From an uncultured Ruminiclostridium sp. (GTDB lineage Bacteria > Bacillota > Clostridia > Oscillospirales > Ruminococcaceae), in NCBI GenBank assembly GCA_947630175.1, contig CANRGJ010000004.1:1-64000 (forward strand): a stretch of 64,000 bases of DNA, read 5' to 3'. Positions 63,319 through 64,000 of the stretch are shown here, one piece after another (position 1 is the stretch's first letter; every line of letters begins with the position of its first letter). Both the position numbers and the translations under genes were made by a program. Below the pieces are notes generated by a model. That model worked only from the letters and a program-made list of their open reading frames with translations. It did no database searches and was not told the DNA's origin.

Positions 63319-63330
63319 ATATGGCAGTTC

Positions 63331-64000
63331 TCAGCTTTTTTTGATACTTAGTATCTTGGAAGCGGATTTTATGGGTATCGAATTTCGTTCAACCGTATCA
63401 GACCCGCAAGGCACTGCGATCATATAAATATGATGAAGTCCCGATAATTCGGACGTGTCGATAACAGCCGTGCAGCTTTTGATATATTCCCTGTCAATGG
63501 TGCAAAGGGCATAGTAATTATCACCAAAAGCCTTTTGAAGCTTATGGTCGACATATATACCTATCATATATTGACTCTCTTTGACCTCTTCGTTGCAACC
63601 GAAAGCTGATACATTCAGTACAAGCTCGTCACCTGTGGCTTTTACAATGCTTTCATCTTCCGATTGCGAATACATAACGAAATTCGGAGCTTCAAGAGAA
63701 TTGCTGGTTTGTCCAAGAGCGTCTGTGGTAATATGCTGCAGCCTGAATTCCTCAGTCATCTTTTCCTGCTGAAAATCGGTGAAAACTTTGTGTTCCTCTG
63801 TTACCGGGGTATCCTCGTTTATAGCTATCTCAAAGGGCAGAAATCCGGTTATATTATGATGAGGGAAGAAGTTGACATATGTAGTGTCAGGCAGCATATA
63901 TTCGGGAGTAATCATTGATTCGATATCAATAACAGCCTTTTCTCCCTTTTTGCAGTTGTTGGGAGTAAAATACAGGGTTATCTCCTCTGTTCCTTCATCG
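63331..64000 (-). CDS. C-terminal part of an unidentified protein (cut by window end)
   Basis: The minus frame is open from the stop at 63331 to the window edge (222 residues visible). It contains beta-rich stretches (YTVNFFPHH-like VNFFPHHNITGFLPFEIAI, DELVLNVSAFGC, YMIGIYVDHKLQ) and reads like an extracellular or exported protein, but no signal or family can be seen. The stop precedes the ABC-2 operon by about 70 bases on the same strand, so it may belong to it. Confidence 0.6.
   Translation of the reverse strand, partial: DEGTEEITLYFTPNNCKKGEKAVIDIESMITPEYMLPDTTYVNFFPHHNITGFLPFEIAINEDTPVTEEHKVFTDFQQEKMTEEFRLQHITTDALGQTSNSLEAPNFVMYSQSEDESIVKATGDELVLNVSAFGCNEEVKESQYMIGIYVDHKLQKAFGDNYYALCTIDREYIKSCTAVIDTSELSGLHHIYMIAVPCGSDTVERNSIPIKSASKILSIKKS

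Overview
The window reads as chromosomal DNA of a low-to-moderate-GC anaerobic Firmicute, most likely an Oscillospiraceae (Ruminococcus-like) gut or rumen bacterium. The evidence is the mix of secreted glycan hydrolases, surface proteins ending in TPDTG-like or NPNTA-like wall-sorting tails, ApgM-type phosphoglycerate mutase, HemW, MltG next to a U32 peptidase, GluRS next to GlnRS, strong A+G-rich Shine-Dalgarno sites and many near-consensus sigma-A promoters. The genus is inference; no rRNA gene is present.

Layout. 1-3.1 kb: end of an unidentified gene and a FtsX/MacB-type ABC exporter whose first permease has lost its N-terminus. 3.2-3.6 kb: three tRNAs (Lys, Met, Trp). 4.0-7.6 kb: a large surface transglutaminase-like protein. 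7.6-16.2 kb: carbohydrate section with GH2 beta-galactosidase, divergent AraC regulator, small wall protein, a lone sugar-binding lipoprotein, a GH16 lichenase-like lipoprotein and a GH5 glucanase. 16.2-21.9 kb (minus): U32 protease/TrhP-like, MltG, 5-formyl-THF cyclo-ligase, DJ-1/PfpI, Tmk and a CDF metal transporter. 22-23 kb: tRNA-Leu followed by two small orphan genes. 23.1-27.2 kb (minus): sirtuin, GlnRS, GltX. 27.3-31.1 kb: two small genes, LepA, HemW. 31.3-37.8 kb: one long operon with alpha/beta hydrolase, membrane-anchored MurF-like ligase, Ddl, a small ORF, an RluD-type pseudouridine synthase, ApgM and a GNAT. 38-40.4 kb: serC-serA. 40.5-42.7 kb: an HTH-methyltransferase fusion and a ClC channel. 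42.8-52.7 kb (minus): a redox/detoxification cluster (DUF4405 b-type membrane protein, esterases, Fe-ADH, two aldo-keto reductases, two flavodoxins of which one is a lipoprotein, a permease, a DUF362 lipoprotein and a LysR regulator). 52.8-55.8 kb: ASCH protein, a HAD gene broken by one amber codon, an Erm-type rRNA methylase behind a leader-peptide attenuator, and a DRE-TIM aldolase. 56-59.3 kb: aquaporin behind a compact three-way-junction leader, a D,D-carboxypeptidase, a zinc-ribbon peptide, an XRE regulator and a cytosolic Cu/Zn SOD. 59.4-64 kb (minus): an ABC-2 type transporter with a permease fused to an extracellular propeller-like domain, and a gene cut by the window end.

Most striking: the Erm control region. 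It has a consensus promoter, an eight-residue leader peptide ending in Arg-Ile-Arg (the +X+ pattern known to stall ribosomes with macrolides), a hairpin with a T-run five bases after the leader stop codon, and an upstream sequence complementary to the erm ribosome-binding site. Next are the structured aquaporin leader, the surface-flavodoxin redox cluster with decayed members, and several fused or truncated genes. No CRISPR array, insertion sequence, prophage or rRNA operon was seen.
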